A DNA stretch of 14,133 nucleotides from RGIG7213 sp045657205 (GCA_045657205.1 JAZOSS010000006.1:1-14133); one strand, 5' to 3'. Numbered from the stretch's first letter, positions 1 through 6,330 are shown. Translations and numbers: made by a program. The notes: generated from the sequence alone by a model not told the origin.

Positions 1-262
1 CGTCATCAAGAAACAATCTTAAGTAGTTGTCAAAACCTAACCATTTGGGCCATTCAAGCAGGTTGAACGACGTAAAGCTCAAGAACATCGACAAAATGAC
101 AGGAATAACTGTGAAAATGAAGAAGAGTATGAAGAAGGGCGCAATCATTACATAACCCATCTTGTACTTTTTCATTTCTTTCCATGTCCACTGCAATTTC
201 GACATATCTTTACGCGATACCGGTTTCACGCTGCCGGTTTTAACTGCCGTATTTTGTGACAT
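1..262 (-). CDS. Carbohydrate ABC transporter permease, N-terminal part (runs off window)
   Basis: This is the first 87 residues of an inner-membrane permease of the MalF/UgpA type, which would form the translocation channel of a sugar importer. The start is the ATG at 262-260, preceded by AGGAGA (271-276) at an 8-nt distance. Residues 1-34 are hydrophilic and basic. A strong membrane segment covers about residues 36-62, with the phenylalanine-rich stretch APFFILFFIFTVIPVILSMF. It is followed by SFTSFNLL and the WLGFDNYLRLF segment, which matches the usual 'xWVGLxNYxxLF' opening of these permeases. The EAA loop that contacts the ATPase lies beyond the edge. The gene sits 53 bp downstream of the binding-protein gene on the same strand with no terminator between, so the two are read as one operon. 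The substrate cannot be told from this fragment. Confidence 0.9.
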   Translation of the reverse strand, partial: MSQNTAVKTGSVKPVSRKDMSKLQWTWKEMKKYKMGYVMIAPFFILFFIFTVIPVILSMFLSFTSFNLLEWPKWLGFDNYLRLFLDD

Positions 263-315
263 GTGTGTACTCTCCTATTATAGTAATATATTAATGAATA
301 TCCTTTTTCTTATTA

Positions 316-3300
316 TTAGTCGTTTGCGTGTACGTCCTCATAAATCGGCAAACCGAACTCCTGACGCTTTCTTGAAAGCTCTGCGTTGATATTTACAACG
401 TTATCAAGAAGTGCATCAACAGGATCCGTGCCGTTGTTGTATGCATCGAGGAATGCAAAATCGACGTAACGTGTTATAATGTAACCGCCGGGATATTCAG
501 GAGTACCTTTGAGGTTTTTGAACTGTGCCTCAAGGTTCTTCATTTCAGAAGAGGTCCACGGCATACTTCTGAGGGCTTCCATATTAGCTGTGTTGTATTT
601 AGCAGCCATACCGATGAGCGCCTCATACTGTCTTGCGTATTCACTCTGTGCGGGTGCGTCTGTCCACCACTTGATGAACTCCCACGCATCGTTTCTTACT
701 TTTTCCGATCTGTTTTCATCTGCCATAAGGATAACAGCGGAAACAGAACAAGGAACAGAGTTATTTATTTTTCCCGTTTCGGGATCTACAGTACCGGGAA
801 GCGGAATGAATTCCCACAAGCCCTTGATTTCCGTAGCGTATATCGAGAACTGGTTGTAAGTCAGATAATCGGCAATAGCGATAGGCATTTCACCCATTCT
901 GAAATACGTTGCAAGGTCGTATACTCTGGGGAAGTTGTATGATGTGAACAGGTCGCAAAGCTTCTTGAAGCAATCAAGCGATGTGTTCGAGTCAACATTG
1001 ATTCTCATACCGTTTTCTTTGTAGAGGTCTTCGTCAAGCTGATACATAAATATCTGAAGACCTGCAAGGCTGGATGCCATACCTACGTCACGGTAGTTCG
1101 TCTGAAGGTCGGGAACTATCTCATAAAGATCGTCCCAAGTCTGGGGAACTTCGATATCAAGCTCTGCAAATATATCCTTACGGTAGAACATCATAACGAA
1201 GCTAAGACGTTCGGGAACACCGTAATAATCGTAATATCCGGGATCGTTTTCATCTGTGATCTCGGGGTTCTGAAGTCTGAGACCTACAAGTGTTTCAGAG
1301 TTGAAGCGGTTTTCATCTCCGACATATTCAAAGTAGTCATCAAACTGCGAGAGAGGTTCTATCGCACTACGTATCGCGTAGTTGATAACATCCGTCTGTG
1401 CCGTTGCGAGGGATATATCGGGACCTGTTCCTGCAAGCGTTGCGGGAAGAAGTGTACCGGCTGCAACAAGCTTAAGGTTTACGGTTACAGGACAGCCCTT
1501 ATCAACAAGCTCACGCATAACCTGTGCTTCGTCACGGCTCGTTGCGATCCATACTTCAACTACTTCGTCGGGATCTATCTCAACAGATGCACCGAGTGAG
1601 TTGTAATCCATAACGAAGCTCTGGAAGAACGACTTAACTTCAAACCAAAGACCTTCCCAGAAGCTTGCATTTGCTCTGGGCATTTCGCCGTCTGCGGGCT
1701 GAACGAGCAGATAGTCAAGTGTCAAGGGCTGAAGCTTCGTATTCATTATCCAAGTACCGAGCGTACCGGAGTTTACCTTGAGGTTTTCAAGGTTCTTCGC
1801 TATTTCATCTTCATCGGTACACATCTTATTAAGGATAAATATGATCTTTTCAAGCGTCGCTATGTTCTCCGCGGACTTACCGCCCGATATTTCAAGGAAC
1901 ATATTAACGATATTCTGAAGCTCATCTCTCGTCTGCTGCATAAGCACGATCGTATCGTAGATCTGCTCTGCAAAGCCGTAGTCCATATTCTCGTCAGGAG
2001 AAGGACCTGTGATTCTCAAAATAGAGTTGTATATTTCGTTCATGTTCGTCAACGATTCTTCGCAACGGCGAAGAGCGTCGTACAAACTTCCGTAAACAAC
2101 TTCAAGTCGGATTGTGTACTCTTTGCCTGCCTCAAGATAGAACTTAAATTCCGTTTCTCCGTTGTTAAGAGAAGCGGTAGCCCAATCATCGGCATATCTG
2201 AACTGCAAGTAGCTTGCTTCATCAAAGGGGATCTCGCCGTTGATCGTTATACGGCGTGATACGTAAAGACCTGCAAGTGTGTTCTGCAAGTAACGGGGAA
2301 CGATGTTGTAAAGTCCCGACTGTGTTATTGCATCTGCAGGTATCGTCCATTCGATCCACTGACCGACTGTCTGCCATTTGCTTCCGCCTATTGTGTTAAG
2401 CTTCTGCTTGGCAGGGTCCTGCGGTTCGGTAATGGGCGAGGTTCTGTCGTTAAGTCCGTAGATCGTAAGATCGGACGTGGCAGTGGGAAACTCTGCCTGG
2501 ATCTTATACGACAATGACGCATCGACAGCGGGAAGCGAGGAGTACTGTGCGATATACTCCTCATATGAAATAGGAGTCTTCGCAGGCTCGATAACGATTT
2601 CAGAAAGATACATATCGTTCATCGTAGCTTCCAAAGCTATCGTGTGTTCGCCTTCTTCGATAACAAACTTGAAGGGATCTATGTGGTAACCGGCAGAGTC
2701 GCAAAGGCTGTACTGCGACCAGTTGTAGATCTGCTTCTTTTCAGGCTTCTTATCGTTTCCGTTTACGTCAAGCTTGAACGCAGGCGAGCCGTTTTCATCC
2801 TTTTCCGTGTAAACGTCCGCAAACGCACGTGTCATTTCAAAATAGTTGGCTTCCTTAAAAGGAACCTTGCCGTCTATTCTGAGCACACGCTCGATCGTAG
2901 AGGTGTTGGCAGAACCGGAGTCATTCTCAACGGGTCTGTATGTAAGTGTGATGGTGTAATAACCGGTCTTACCGATCGTTACGGGCCACGATACCGTACC
3001 TGTAGCGGGAACGTAAAGGACATTGCCCTTTTCTCCGTCCGGATCAGCTACTGACGAAGCATCGTCACCTTCTTTTCCGTATTCCTCGTCAGCCGTGAAC
3101 GTGAAGTTTTCCGCTGCATTAATAGTAACGGAGCCTTCGCCGTCGGTTATTCCGAGGTTGTTGTTCTCCTGCAGATAGTCAAAGTATGTCTGCGCTTCAA
3201 GCAACTCACGTACATCTTCGATACTTGTGGTCGTTGACGTACCTTCAGCCGCATTGATGCCTACAGGCGATACTGCCGTCAGCAGGGCGAGAAAAACAAT

Positions 3301-3330
3301 CAAAGCTCTTGTCAATTTTGATTTTCTCAT
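316..3330 (-). CDS. Large modular extracellular solute-binding protein of an ABC importer
   Basis: This 1004-residue secreted protein should capture a ligand, probably a carbohydrate, for the permease encoded next. I chose the ATG at 3330 because AGGAGG (3340-3345) precedes it by 9 nt; the open frame extends 24 codons further upstream without any such signal. Residues 1-27 form a signal peptide with a likely type I cleavage site after GINA; there is no lipobox cysteine. Residues about 60-250 and 270-415 are two beta-rich modules that are copies of each other: RIDGKVPFKEANYF at 151-164 matches TINGEIPFDEASYL at 362-375. A helical, partly coiled-coil insertion covers about 418-535. Residues about 590-1004 are a complete SBP family 1 domain (opening VEVWIATSRDEAQVMREL, then TGPDISLATA, and FIKWWTDAPAQSEYAR near the end). 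Ordinary SBPs are 400-450 residues, so the first 560 residues are extra. No ATPase gene is present, which is usual where a shared MsmX-type ATPase serves several importers. Confidence 0.9.
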   Translation of the reverse strand: MRKSKLTRALIVFLALLTAVSPVGINAAEGTSTTTSIEDVRELLEAQTYFDYLQENNNLGITDGEGSVTINAAENFTFTADEEYGKEGDDASSVADPDGEKGNVLYVPATGTVSWPVTIGKTGYYTITLTYRPVENDSGSANTSTIERVLRIDGKVPFKEANYFEMTRAFADVYTEKDENGSPAFKLDVNGNDKKPEKKQIYNWSQYSLCDSAGYHIDPFKFVIEEGEHTIALEATMNDMYLSEIVIEPAKTPISYEEYIAQYSSLPAVDASLSYKIQAEFPTATSDLTIYGLNDRTSPITEPQDPAKQKLNTIGGSKWQTVGQWIEWTIPADAITQSGLYNIVPRYLQNTLAGLYVSRRITINGEIPFDEASYLQFRYADDWATASLNNGETEFKFYLEAGKEYTIRLEVVYGSLYDALRRCEESLTNMNEIYNSILRITGPSPDENMDYGFAEQIYDTIVLMQQTRDELQNIVNMFLEISGGKSAENIATLEKIIFILNKMCTDEDEIAKNLENLKVNSGTLGTWIMNTKLQPLTLDYLLVQPADGEMPRANASFWEGLWFEVKSFFQSFVMDYNSLGASVEIDPDEVVEVWIATSRDEAQVMRELVDKGCPVTVNLKLVAAGTLLPATLAGTGPDISLATAQTDVINYAIRSAIEPLSQFDDYFEYVGDENRFNSETLVGLRLQNPEITDENDPGYYDYYGVPERLSFVMMFYRKDIFAELDIEVPQTWDDLYEIVPDLQTNYRDVGMASSLAGLQIFMYQLDEDLYKENGMRINVDSNTSLDCFKKLCDLFTSYNFPRVYDLATYFRMGEMPIAIADYLTYNQFSIYATEIKGLWEFIPLPGTVDPETGKINNSVPCSVSAVILMADENRSEKVRNDAWEFIKWWTDAPAQSEYARQYEALIGMAAKYNTANMEALRSMPWTSSEMKNLEAQFKNLKGTPEYPGGYIITRYVDFAFLDAYNNGTDPVDALLDNVVNINAELSRKRQEFGLPIYEDVHAND

Positions 3331-3363
3331 TGGGTGCTTCCTCCTGTGAAATTTAACTGAAAA

Positions 3364-3378
3364 CAAGTTGAAAACTTG
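3364..3378. repeat. Short perfect inverted repeat in the binding-protein leader
   Basis: CAAGTT, three bases, AACTTG. It lies about 60 nt downstream of the predicted transcription start and 34 nt before the start codon. It could be an operator half-site pair or a small mRNA hairpin; the sequence does not decide. Confidence 0.45.
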
Positions 3379-3444
3379 CAGGAATAAACAAAAAACCGAC
3401 ACAATCCGAGCGATTTTCTATTTAACCATTTCATATTTATATTT

Positions 3445-3473
3445 ATAATAACACATATTACCGAGATTGTCAA
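3445..3473 (-). promoter_or_regulatory. Sigma-A promoter of the solute-binding protein operon
   Basis: On the minus strand there is a consensus TTGACA (3473-3468), a 17-bp spacer and TATTAT (3450-3445). The predicted start of transcription is near 3438, giving a leader of about 107 nt. That leader contains a perfect hairpin CAAGTT-N3-AACTTG (3364-3378). No catabolite (cre) site matching the usual consensus is evident. Confidence 0.8.
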
Positions 3474-3596
3474 GTGTGATACATCCGCTTTTTCAGAGCT
3501 TTTTTTGAATTACTGTGAACAATTTATAACCGAGCGTGGTGTTTTTTATCCGACAAATTCACACCCCCGGCAATAGCAAAAAAAGCCCGGAAGTGT

Positions 3597-3613
3597 GGTG
3601 AATTGTATTCACC
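3597..3613. repeat. 17-bp palindrome, copy 1 (GGTGAAT-N3-ATTCACC)
   Basis: Perfect 7-3-7 inverted repeat GGTGAAT TGT ATTCACC. It lies 124 bp upstream of the -35 of the binding-protein promoter. The form (17 bp, two-fold symmetric) is that of a binding site for a dimeric transcription factor, but the regulator family is not recognised. Confidence 0.55.
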
Positions 3614-3723
3614 TTTAGTTCTTTTCTCGTTCAAGCATATCGAAGTTTTTATGTCCTTTCGCTTAACTTTATAAAACCAATGTGTAAATTTTAGGTTATT
3701 TTTTGTCGATTGTATAGAGGTGC

Positions 3724-3740
3724 GGTAAATTTAATTCACC
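3724..3740. repeat. 17-bp palindrome, copy 2 (GGTAAAT-N3-ATTCACC)
   Basis: Same 7-3-7 layout and same arms as the element at 3597-3613, with one mismatch in the left arm (GGTAAAT instead of GGTGAAT). The two copies start 127 bp apart, close to twelve helical turns, which would place them on the same face of the DNA. The element lies about 147 bp upstream of the acetyltransferase -35. Confidence 0.5.
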
Positions 3741-3789
3741 TTGTTTAAACTCCCAAAACTTCACATCCTTTTGTTAAGTGTGTTTTGTG

Positions 3790-3806
3790 TTGTGCAGAAT
3801 GCACAA
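3790..3806. repeat. 17-bp palindrome (TTGTGCA-N3-TGCACAA) followed by A-run
   Basis: Perfect 7-3-7 inverted repeat TTGTGCA GAA TGCACAA. The arms differ from those at 3597 and 3724. Read on the minus strand it would be preceded by T-rich sequence, so a terminator is not indicated on that strand; on the plus strand it is followed by A residues, not T residues, so it is not a plus-strand terminator either. Confidence 0.4.
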
Positions 3807-3836
3807 AAAATGAGCAAAAATTTCTACACATCGACT

Positions 3837-3857
3837 AAAAGTTTTTTTGAAACTTTT
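3837..3857. repeat. 8-5-8 inverted repeat AAAAGTTT/AAACTTTT in A/T-rich sequence
   Basis: AAAAGTTT, loop TTTTG, AAACTTTT, then further T residues. It has the outline of a weak intrinsic terminator on the plus strand with an almost pure A-T stem, but no gene precedes it. It lies 30 bp upstream of the acetyltransferase -35. Low sequence complexity makes chance a real possibility. Confidence 0.3.
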
Positions 3858-3886
3858 TTCTTTTTGATTTAAATTTCAACACGGTA

Positions 3887-3915
3887 TTTACATTTTCGGA
3901 AAATTTGAGTATAAT
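3887..3915 (+). promoter_or_regulatory. Sigma-A promoter of the GNAT acetyltransferase gene
   Basis: TTTACA (3887-3892), exact 17-bp spacer, consensus TATAAT (3910-3915). The predicted transcript start is near 3922, leaving a short leader of about 24 nt with the ribosome binding site AAGGCGG (3933-3939). Confidence 0.8.
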
Positions 3916-3945
3916 ATCAGTATACTACTTTTAAGGCGGATATAA

Positions 3946-4530
3946 ATGGAAAAACATTTGATAAAAAGATATTTCAGACACGTACCGACCTTTGAAACCG
4001 AAAATCTTATTCTGAGAAAAATAAAAGTGTCTGATTACACAGATATGTTTGAATACTCTTCCCTTGATTCCGTGACGGAATATTTAACGTGGTACTCTCA
4101 CAAAAACGAAGAATACACGAAAAGATATCTCAAGCTCGTGCAGGATCAATACTACGACGGTGAATTTTACGATTGGGCTGTCGTTTTGAAGACTGAAAAC
4201 AAGATGATAGGCACTTGCGGTTTTACGTCGTTTGATATTGAAAACAATGCAGGCGAAGTCGGCTACGTGATAAATCCCAATTACGCAAAAAAAGGCTACG
4301 CAACGGAAGCCTTACAAAAAATAATGTATGAGGGGTTTATGACTTTAAACCTCCACCGTATTTACGCCCGTTGTATGGACGGAAACGGCGCAAGTCTGCG
4401 TGTTATGGAAAAATGCGGTATGACGTACGAGGGCTGTGCAAGATCGAGTATGTACATAAAAGGAAAATACAGATCCATACACACCTGCGCTATAATAAGC
4501 GATGAATTTATAAGGAATTTAAAAAAATAA
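3946..4530 (+). CDS. GNAT family N-acetyltransferase (RimJ/RimL-like)
   Basis: A 194-residue cytoplasmic acetyltransferase that would transfer acetyl from acetyl-CoA to an amino group. The family includes enzymes for ribosomal-protein N-termini, spermidine and antibiotics, and the target here is unknown. The fold reads clearly: FETENLILRKIKVSDYTDMF (16-35) is the usual first strand and helix of the Acetyltransf_3 group. EVGYVINPNYAKKGYATEAL (104-123) holds the acetyl-CoA binding motif A (xxKGYAxEA), and NLHRIYARCMDGNGASLRVM (135-154) plus EKCGMTYEG (155-163) are the typical 'N..S..V.EK.GF..EG' end. Length is normal and the gene is intact. Its start has a moderate ribosome binding site, AAGGCGG, 6 nt upstream. 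It is a single-gene unit, with its own promoter and a strong terminator downstream. Confidence 0.9.
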   Translation: MEKHLIKRYFRHVPTFETENLILRKIKVSDYTDMFEYSSLDSVTEYLTWYSHKNEEYTKRYLKLVQDQYYDGEFYDWAVVLKTENKMIGTCGFTSFDIENNAGEVGYVINPNYAKKGYATEALQKIMYEGFMTLNLHRIYARCMDGNGASLRVMEKCGMTYEGCARSSMYIKGKYRSIHTCAIISDEFIRNLKK

Positions 4531-4540
4531 AATGTACTTC

Positions 4541-4570
4541 TAACGGGTTGTCGAGGCGCCAACCCCTACA
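4541..4570. repeat. Possible dispersed repeat fragment with GGGTTG/CAACCC hairpin
   Basis: Directly after the acetyltransferase stop is a short G/C-rich segment with a 6-bp stem GGGTTG (4545-4550) and CAACCC (4560-4565), ending in CCTACA. It stands out from the A/T-rich surroundings. Its outline (TGTAGGGG... ...CCCGTTA on the minus strand) resembles intergenic repeats I recall from Oscillospirales genomes; that is memory, not a search result. Confidence 0.4.
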
Positions 4571-4597
4571 GCATCGCTTCGAATACGCAAAACAAAC

Positions 4598-4630
4598 AAG
4601 GTCGGTTGGGATTTTCCAACCGACCTTTTG
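4598..4630 (+). terminator. Intrinsic terminator of the acetyltransferase gene
   Basis: Perfect 12-bp stem AAGGTCGGTTGG (4598-4609) and CCAACCGACCTT (4616-4627) with a 6-base loop, running into TTTT. It lies 68 bp after the stop codon and isolates the downstream unit from upstream transcription. Confidence 0.85.
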
Positions 4631-4692
4631 TATCAACTTATACATTTACCATTTAACATTGTTACCATTTTGAAAATTTTTGCATCTTTATA

Positions 4693-4721
4693 TTGAATTT
4701 TACAAAAAATACAGTTAAAAT
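4693..4721 (+). promoter_or_regulatory. Promoter of the structured leader RNA / DUF898 unit
   Basis: TTGAAT (4693-4698), exact 17-bp spacer, TAAAAT (4716-4721). Seven bases downstream is G4728, which is also the first base of the long closing stem of the leader RNA. The agreement between predicted +1 and the helix edge supports both calls. Confidence 0.65.
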
Positions 4722-4727
4722 GTATTT

Positions 4728-4923
4728 GCCAAACTAATCGAATATTGCAGAGTCGGTATAATTTTCATATGGGAAGTTATGCTTTTCTTCGTGCACAAAG
4801 TTTGAATTTGATAAAATGCAAATTCCGCTTTGTGTATGTGGTTATGCCCACTTTGCAATGATTAGTTTGGCGACTATCGGAGTTTGCGTTTTTGTGCGTT
4901 TACTTCGGTAGGCGCACTTTTTT
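4728..4923 (+). ncRNA. Highly structured leader RNA, candidate orphan riboregulator
   Basis: A transcript from G4728 can fold into a compact closed domain. The closing helix is GCCAAACTAATC (4728-4739) with GATTAGTTTGGC (4860-4871), 12 perfect pairs. After a 4-base bulge (4740-4743) it continues for 10 pairs, 4744-4753 with 4850-4859, including one G-U. A large asymmetric internal loop follows (4754-4789 and 4839-4849), with GTTATGC repeated on both sides (4776-4782 and 4841-4847). The apical arm is CGTGCACAAAG (4790-4800) with CTTTGTGTATG (4828-4838), then GAATTTG (4804-4810) with CAAATTC (4819-4825). A terminator hairpin follows at 4894-4923, only 26 bp before the start codon of the next gene. 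This is the layout of a riboswitch or attenuator: aptamer-like domain, expression platform, gene. I do not recognise it as a known class. A free-standing regulatory RNA with partial read-through is the main alternative. Confidence 0.55.
4894..4923 (+). terminator. Leader terminator with UUCG tetraloop upstream of the DUF898 gene
   Basis: GTGCGTTTAC (4894-4903), loop TTCG (4904-4907), GTAGGCGCAC (4908-4917), then six T. All ten pairs form, two of them G-U, capped by the very stable C(UUCG)G tetraloop. It stands between promoter and gene, so the gene can only be expressed by read-through or antitermination. CTATCGGAG (4874-4882) can pair along its whole length with CTTCGGTAG (4903-4911), with two wobble pairs. 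That pairing would break this hairpin and is a candidate antiterminator. Confidence 0.75.
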
Positions 4924-4949
4924 ATTTGCAGAATACGGAGGAAGAAAAA

Positions 4950-6206
4950 ATGATAATAACTAATATTCTACTTATTGTGACTGTGATTATTGTTGGTACA
5001 ACAATCGCAATAGCGGCGATAATCGCAGGAAAGGAAACGGTAAATGTCGCCATAGGGGAGAGTTCATACTTTGACGGCAACACTTGGCAGCTTATCGGTT
5101 ATATAATACTCTCGGCTTTGGTATGCACTATTACTTTTGGCATCGCATTTCCTTGGATGTTCTGTATGGTACAAAGTTGGGAAATGAATCACACCGTTAT
5201 TCATGGCAGACGGTTGAAGTTTAACGGTCGCGGTCATCAGTTGATCGGTAAATATCTGTTATGGGTGTTTCTAACTATCATCACCTTTGGTATTTACGGT
5301 ATATGGTTTGGCTTGGGAATGAAAAAATGGACTGTAAAACACACAGTTTATGCCGATGAAAAAAACCCAATTGAGAGTTATTTTTCTGGCGGCGCCGGCG
5401 GTTATCTCGGAATACATATTCTCTCACTCGTTCTCACATTGTTTACCTATGGTATCGGAAAGGCGTGGGCGGATAAGATGGTATTGAAATGGGAAGCAAA
5501 GCATACCCATATCGGCGGCAGTCCGTTGGAATTTAACGGTACAGGCGGACAACTATTTATAAAATATCTGATTCTTGTCCTGTTGACTCCTCTAACCTTT
5601 GGTATATATGCGCTGTTCTTTACCGTCATTTATATGAAATGGAAAGCAAAACATACCGAAGCAGTTTATCAAACACCCGAAATACAGGCAAAAATCAAAG
5701 AGCACGTATCTACAGCTGTGCAGGATTTCGCAAAATATCGCATAGCAGCAAACGATCAGGAAATCGCCGCTATGAAAAGCGGATATACAGGCAATGAAGA
5801 TCAGCCTACCCTTGAACAAATGACAGAGGAAGGCAATCCTTTTGCTGCATATCATCTAGCAAAACAACTAAAAGGTGAAAATGTCATTTATGAAGATAAA
5901 CCATTGGAATTGTTACAAAAAGCCGCCAATAGCAAAAATCATTCTGCGTTGTTGGATTTGGCCAAGCAATCATCACACGAGCAAAAAGTATCTATACTCA
6001 CAGAAGCAGCGCAATGCGGTAACGCAGAAGCAAGTTGGCTACTCGTGAGTGAATACAAAAATGCAAATAATCTTCCACAAGCGGCATACTGGTTTAGGGT
6101 TGCACTTGAGTGGGGCGTTGCAGATGCAACAGTTCACGCCGCTGAATATGATGAAATCATAAAAAATATTGCCTTGCACCTTTCCGAAAGCCGTGTAAAC
6201 CCCTAA
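4950..6206 (+). CDS. DUF898/YjgN-family membrane protein with C-terminal Sel1-like repeats
   Basis: A 418-residue protein of unknown function. The ATG at 4950 is chosen because GGAGG (4937-4941) lies 8 nt upstream; an in-frame TTG at 4884 would start inside the leader and translate the terminator hairpin. Residues 5-26 are a membrane segment. Residues 40-236 contain four repeat units of exactly 43 residues each (40-82, 90-132, 144-186, 194-236). Each begins (Y/K/E)F-x-G, has a hydrophobic segment with a T(F/Y)GI motif, and ends W-x-x-(K/N)HT. This is the DUF898 (YjgN) signature, giving about four more membrane segments. Residues about 285-400 are hydrophilic and helical, with Sel1-type TPR-like units such as EAAQCGNAEASWLLVSEY and NNLPQAAYWFRVALEWGVADA; these usually mediate protein contacts and here would lie on one side of the membrane. 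The gene is alone between its leader terminator and a convergent terminator. Its A/T-rich codon use looks different from the flanking genes, which suggests separate acquisition. Confidence 0.8.
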   Translation: MIITNILLIVTVIIVGTTIAIAAIIAGKETVNVAIGESSYFDGNTWQLIGYIILSALVCTITFGIAFPWMFCMVQSWEMNHTVIHGRRLKFNGRGHQLIGKYLLWVFLTIITFGIYGIWFGLGMKKWTVKHTVYADEKNPIESYFSGGAGGYLGIHILSLVLTLFTYGIGKAWADKMVLKWEAKHTHIGGSPLEFNGTGGQLFIKYLILVLLTPLTFGIYALFFTVIYMKWKAKHTEAVYQTPEIQAKIKEHVSTAVQDFAKYRIAANDQEIAAMKSGYTGNEDQPTLEQMTEEGNPFAAYHLAKQLKGENVIYEDKPLELLQKAANSKNHSALLDLAKQSSHEQKVSILTEAAQCGNAEASWLLVSEYKNANNLPQAAYWFRVALEWGVADATVHAAEYDEIIKNIALHLSESRVNP

Positions 6207-6210
6207 GAGA

Positions 6211-6246
6211 ACACCGAACTGCGTTAGCGGTGGATGAGGTGTGAGT
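6211..6246. repeat. Possible dispersed repeat fragment after the DUF898 gene
   Basis: A segment with GCGTTAGCGGTGGATGAGGT (6221-6240) just after the stop codon. It can pair CACCG (6212-6216) with CGGTG (6228-6232). The wording (GTTAGCGGTGGATGAGGTGTGAG) resembles a widespread intergenic repeat I recall from clostridial and other Firmicutes contigs. This is recollection and needs a search. Confidence 0.35.
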
Positions 6247-6297
6247 GATATCTGCATTTTTTTGTCGAAGCAATAATCTGTAGTAACACCTAATTTC

Positions 6298-6328
6298 AAA
6301 AAGCCTTCTCAAACGAAGGCTTTTTTGT
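6298..6328. terminator. Bidirectional terminator between convergent DUF898 and helicase genes
   Basis: AAAAAGCCTTC (6298-6308), loop TCAAAC, GAAGGCTTTTTT (6315-6326). The stem has A-runs on one side and T-runs on the other, so it can act for both strands. It ends the plus-strand DUF898 transcript and the minus-strand symporter-helicase transcript, only a few bases past the helicase stop. Confidence 0.85.
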
Positions 6329-6330
6329 AT

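Larger units (their letters stand above)
3474..3886. other. Gene-free AT-rich spacer between divergent promoters, with palindromes
   Basis: About 410 bp with no convincing gene on either strand. It holds short perfect or near-perfect inverted repeats: 3597-3613 and 3724-3740 (same arms), 3790-3806 and 3837-3857, each given as its own entry. A weak G/C-rich pairing between CACCCCCGG (about 3561-3570) and CCGGAAGTG is interrupted by mismatches. I see no terminator, structured RNA or recognisable pseudogene. Confidence 0.6.

Noticed and set aside
162..389. 75-codon open frame across the permease/binding-protein junction
   Set aside because: Antisense to both genes and without a ribosome binding site or recognisable features.
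3331..3402. 24-codon N-terminal extension of the solute-binding protein frame
   Set aside because: The AGGAGG site at 3340-3345 lies inside it and is ideally placed for the ATG at 3330, after which a normal signal peptide begins.
4728..4923. 6S RNA as the identity of the leader RNA
   Set aside because: Length, paired ends and a large internal loop are similar, but a separate terminator 22 nt after the closing helix and a gene start 26 bp later point to a leader. It remains the main alternative and should be tested by covariance search.
4884..4949. Extension of the DUF898 frame to a TTG at 4884
   Set aside because: It would translate the terminator hairpin and has no ribosome binding site; GGAGG at 4937-4941 fits the ATG at 4950.
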